Assembly: GCF_000559085.1 (NCBI RefSeq)
Contig: NZ_JALN02000001.1
Coordinates: forward strand, 1,302,001 to 1,366,000
Reading direction: 5' to 3'
DNA: 64,000 bases
Origin: Mycolicibacterium aromaticivorans JS19b1 = JCM 16368
Lineage (GTDB): Bacteria > Actinomycetota > Actinomycetes > Mycobacteriales > Mycobacteriaceae
Shown here in pieces: positions 60,997 through 64,000 of the stretch; positions within the stretch are counted from its first letter, which is position 1; each line of letters begins with the position of its first letter. Position numbers and translations under genes: made by a program. The notes under the pieces were generated by a model. The model ran no database searches. It saw only the letters and a program-made list of their open reading frames with translations, and was not told where the DNA came from.

Positions 60997-63900
60997 GTGA
61001 GTTCCCCCGATCCGATGAGCCGGTTCAGTCCGCTGACGCGGCGCTGGTTCACCGGCACCTTCGCCGAGCCGACCGCGGCGCAGGCGCGGGCCTGGTCAGC
61101 GATCGCCAACGGGGACAACACCCTCGTCATCGCCCCGACGGGGTCAGGTAAGACGCTGGCGGCGTTTCTGTGGGCGATCGACCAACTGGCTCACGAACCG
61201 GAGCGGGACGGAACCCGGGTGCTGTATGTCTCCCCACTCAAAGCCCTGGCCGTCGACGTCGAACGCAACCTGCGCACCCCGCTTACCGGTATCACTCGTA
61301 TCGCCGAATGCGACGGTGTGCCCGCCCCGCAGATCAGCGTCGGCGTCCGCTCCGGCGACACCCCGCCCGCCCGTAGACGCGAGCTCATCACCAAGCCGCC
61401 CGACATCCTGATCACCACCCCGGAATCGCTGTTCCTGATGCTGACCTCCGCGGCACGGGAGACGCTGACCGGTATCGAGACGGTGATCATCGACGAAGTG
61501 CACGCGGTCGCCGCCACCAAACGCGGCGCGCACCTGGCGGTGTCCCTGGAGCGCCTTGATGCGCTGCTGGAGAAACCCGCCCAGCGTATCGGGCTCTCGG
61601 CGACGGTCAGTCCACCGGAGGAAGTGGCCCGGTTCCTCTCCGGTGCCAGGCCGACGACCATCGTCGCGCCGCCGGCGGCCAAGACGTTCGAGTTGACCGT
61701 CCAGGTGCCGGTGCCCGACATGGCCAACTTGGAGAACAACACCATCTGGCCCGATGTCGAGGCGCGCATCGTCGACCTCATCGAGGCACACAACTCGACG
61801 ATCGTGTTCGCCAACTCCCGTCGTCTCGCCGAGCGGCTCACCGCGCGTATCAACGAAATTCATGCCGAACGCTCCGGCGTCGAACTGGATGCGCCGCCCA
61901 ACCGCCAGGTGCCCGGCGGACCACCGGCGCACATCATGGGCAGCGGCCAGACCTACGGAGCCGAGCCGCTGCTGGCCCGCGCACATCACGGCTCGGTGTC
62001 CAAGGAGCAGCGCGCCGCCGTCGAGGACGACCTCAAAAGCGGGCGGCTCAAGTCCGTGGTGGCAACATCGAGCCTGGAACTCGGAATCGACATGGGCGCA
62101 GTAGATCTGGTGATCCAGGTGGAAGCTCCGCCGTCGGTGGCCAGCGGATTGCAGCGCGTCGGGCGGGCCGGGCACCAGGTCGGAGAGATCTCCCGCGGCG
62201 TGCTGTTCCCCAAGCACCGGACCGACCTGATCGGCTGCGCGGTAAGTGTGCAGCGCATGCTCGCCGGCCAGATCGAAACCATGCGGGTCCCTACCAATCC
62301 GCTCGACGTGCTGGCCCAGCACACCGTGGCAGCATGCGCCCTCGAGCCGGTCAATGCCGACGAGTGGTTCGACGTCGTCCGGCGCAGCGCACCGTTCGCG
62401 ACGTTGCCGCGCAGCGCTTTCGAGGCAACCCTGGATCTACTGTCGGGGAAGTATCCATCGACGGATTTCGCCGAGCTGCGGCCGCGACTGATCTACGACC
62501 GCGACAACGGCACACTGACCGCGCGTCCCGGCGCGCAGCGGCTCGCGGTCACTTCCGGGGGCGCCATCCCCGACCGCGGCATGTTCACCGTGTATCTGGC
62601 CACCGATTCCGAAAAGCCCTCGCGGGTCGGCGAACTCGATGAAGAGATGGTGTACGAGTCGCGGCCCGGAGACGTCATCTCGCTGGGTGCGACCAGCTGG
62701 CGGATCACCGAGATCACCCACGACCGGGTGCTGGTCATCCCGGCGCCGGGGCAACCGGCAAGGCTGCCGTTCTGGCGCGGCGACGACGCGGGCCGACCCG
62801 CCGAACTCGGCCAGGCGATCGGTAAATTCACCGGCGAGCTGGCCGGGATGGGCCGCGAAGATTTCGAAACACGATGCAATGAACTCGGTTTCGCCGACTA
62901 TGCCACCGACAACCTGTGGCAGCTGCTCGACGATCAGCGCAACGCGACCGCCACCGTGCCCAGCGACACCACCCTGCTGGTCGAGCGCTTCCGCGACGAG
63001 CTCGGCGACTGGCGGGTGGTCCTGCACTCCCCCTACGGACTGAAGGTGCACGGTCCGCTGGCACTTGCGGTCAGCCGTCGGCTGCTGGAGCGGTACGGCA
63101 TCGACGAGAAACCCACCGCCTCCGACGACGGCATCGTGGTGCGGCTGCCGGACACCGAGGACGCCCCGCCCGGCGCCGACCTGTTCGTCTTCGCCCCCGA
63201 CGAGATCGAACCGTTGGTCACCACCGAGGTGGGCGGTTCGGCGCTGTTCGCGTCCCGGTTCCGGGAGTGCGCTGCGCGCGCGCTGCTGCTCCCCCGACGC
63301 CATCCGGGTAAGCGTTCGCCGCTGTGGCACCAGCGGCAGCGAGCGGCCCAATTGCTGGATGTGGCGCGCAAATATCCTGACTTTCCGATCGTGCTCGAGG
63401 CGGTGCGTGAATGCCTGCAGGACGTCTATGACGTTCCGACGCTGACCGACCTGATGAGCCGCATCGCCCAGCGCCGGGTGCGGCTGGTCGAAGTCGAGAC
63501 TCCGATGCCGTCGCCGTTCGCGGCGTCGCTGATGTTCGGCTATGTCGGCGCGTTCATGTACGAGGGCGACAGCCCGCTGGCCGAGCGCCGCGCGGCCGCA
63601 CTGTCGCTGGACAGCACTCTCCTGGCGGAGTTGCTCGGCCGTGTTGAGCTCCGGGAGCTGCTCGACCCCGACGTCATTGCCGCGACATCCCGACAGCTGC
63701 AACATCTTTCCGAAGACCGCAGGGCCCGGGACGCCGAAGGCGTGGCGGACCTGCTGCGCCTGCTCGGCCCGCTGACCGAGGCCGAGATCGCCGAGCGCTG
63801 CACCGCCAGCGATGTCGGCGCGTGGCTGGACGGACTGCATGCCGCAAGGCGGGCGCTGCCGCTGTCGTACGCCGGACAGTCCTGGTGGGCAGGCATCGAG

Positions 63901-64000
63901 GACATCGGCCGCCTGCGCGACGCGGTCGGCGTCGCCGTGCCCGTCGGAGTGCCGACAAGTTTCACCGAGGCGGTGCCCGACCCGCTCGGTGAGTTGATGG
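60997..64000 (+). CDS. lhr: Lhr-type ATP-dependent helicase, partial (right edge)
   Basis: The first 1001 codons of a superfamily 2 DNA helicase cut by the window end; M. tuberculosis Lhr (Rv3296) has about 1500 residues. Walker A APTGSGKT near residues 47-54, the Walker B box IDEVHA near 166-171, SATVSPP, then helicase C motifs VVATSSLELGIDMGAVDLVIQ and QRVGRAGH. The Lhr winged-helix and beta-barrel domains follow from about 430. Lhr translocates 3' to 5' on single-stranded DNA and acts in the mitomycin C damage response. The GTG at 60997 or the ATG at 61015 is the start. Confidence 0.94.
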   Translation, partial: MSSPDPMSRFSPLTRRWFTGTFAEPTAAQARAWSAIANGDNTLVIAPTGSGKTLAAFLWAIDQLAHEPERDGTRVLYVSPLKALAVDVERNLRTPLTGITRIAECDGVPAPQISVGVRSGDTPPARRRELITKPPDILITTPESLFLMLTSAARETLTGIETVIIDEVHAVAATKRGAHLAVSLERLDALLEKPAQRIGLSATVSPPEEVARFLSGARPTTIVAPPAAKTFELTVQVPVPDMANLENNTIWPDVEARIVDLIEAHNSTIVFANSRRLAERLTARINEIHAERSGVELDAPPNRQVPGGPPAHIMGSGQTYGAEPLLARAHHGSVSKEQRAAVEDDLKSGRLKSVVATSSLELGIDMGAVDLVIQVEAPPSVASGLQRVGRAGHQVGEISRGVLFPKHRTDLIGCAVSVQRMLAGQIETMRVPTNPLDVLAQHTVAACALEPVNADEWFDVVRRSAPFATLPRSAFEATLDLLSGKYPSTDFAELRPRLIYDRDNGTLTARPGAQRLAVTSGGAIPDRGMFTVYLATDSEKPSRVGELDEEMVYESRPGDVISLGATSWRITEITHDRVLVIPAPGQPARLPFWRGDDAGRPAELGQAIGKFTGELAGMGREDFETRCNELGFADYATDNLWQLLDDQRNATATVPSDTTLLVERFRDELGDWRVVLHSPYGLKVHGPLALAVSRRLLERYGIDEKPTASDDGIVVRLPDTEDAPPGADLFVFAPDEIEPLVTTEVGGSALFASRFRECAARALLLPRRHPGKRSPLWHQRQRAAQLLDVARKYPDFPIVLEAVRECLQDVYDVPTLTDLMSRIAQRRVRLVEVETPMPSPFAASLMFGYVGAFMYEGDSPLAERRAAALSLDSTLLAELLGRVELRELLDPDVIAATSRQLQHLSEDRRARDAEGVADLLRLLGPLTEAEIAERCTASDVGAWLDGLHAARRALPLSYAGQSWWAGIEDIGRLRDAVGVAVPVGVPTSFTEAVPDPLGELM

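Overview
The window is GC-rich DNA from a mycobacterium, most probably an environmental or rapidly growing Mycolicibacterium-type species. The call rests on gene content and order. From memory, the backbone follows Mycobacterium tuberculosis from about Rv3255c to Rv3296: manA, an SIS-domain gene and pmmA; whiB2; fbiA-fbiB; the GDP-mannose pyrophosphorylase gene, wbbL and rmlD; an LCP ligase; fadE25, purE and purK; accD5-accE5-maf-sseA-sufE; accA3; sigF-rsbW; lat-lrpA-HglS-pcd; and lhr. F420 biosynthesis genes, WhiB2, mycobacterial acyl-CoA carboxylase subunits and rhamnosyl-linker genes fit no other group as well.

Layout. 1-5.6 kb: mannose metabolism (pmmA, an SIS-domain protein, manA) running into a cation efflux gene cut by the left edge, then DUF3499, a zincin-like protein and whiB2. 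5.9-8.8 kb: F420 maturation (fbiA, fbiB) and a NUDIX hydrolase. 8.8-13.9 kb: GDP-mannose and dTDP-rhamnose supply, the linker rhamnosyltransferase WbbL and an LCP ligase, all cell-wall core functions. 13.9-18.8 kb: birA, fadE25, purE-purK, a GtrA protein and a PH-domain protein.

18.8-35.3 kb is an accessory block of surface-glycan genes between the PH-domain gene and accD5. It has a large polytopic membrane protein, two secreted GH16 hydrolases, a Wzx-like flippase, four GT2 glycosyltransferases, two CxxC-type C-methyltransferase-like proteins, a 3,5-epimerase-like protein, an epimerase/dehydratase, a PIG-L deacetylase and a sugar-1-phosphate nucleotidyltransferase. Most neighbours overlap by 1-8 bases, so it reads as a few tightly coupled operons. 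It looks like a nearly complete flippase-dependent polysaccharide or glycolipid pathway with an unusual C-branched sugar. This is the best candidate here for an undescribed system.

35.8-44.8 kb: acyl-CoA carboxylase beta, epsilon and alpha genes, maf, sseA, sufE, a condensation-domain protein, a PAP2 phosphatase with an odd N-terminus, and small genes. 45-50.4 kb: a stress-response neighbourhood of a STAS protein, sigF and rsbW. Four near-perfect SigF-type promoters (GTTT, 15-17 bases, GGGTA) lie here, before rsbW-sigF, a GT4 glycosyltransferase, an FAD/Rieske oxidoreductase and a small Rho_N protein. A 42-codon remnant of topoisomerase IB sits in the same stretch. 50.4-55.7 kb: a lipoprotein, then a lysine catabolism module (lat, lrpA, a DUF1338/HglS homologue, pcd). 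55.7-61 kb: a SnoaL-like protein, a TetR regulator, an epoxide hydrolase, and a three-gene ferredoxin-reductase-P450 operon. The window ends inside lhr.

Ten or more genes have a TANNNT box 6-9 bases before the start codon and no Shine-Dalgarno sequence, the mycobacterial leaderless pattern. It was used to choose several starts. No tRNA, rRNA, insertion sequence, CRISPR array or prophage was seen.
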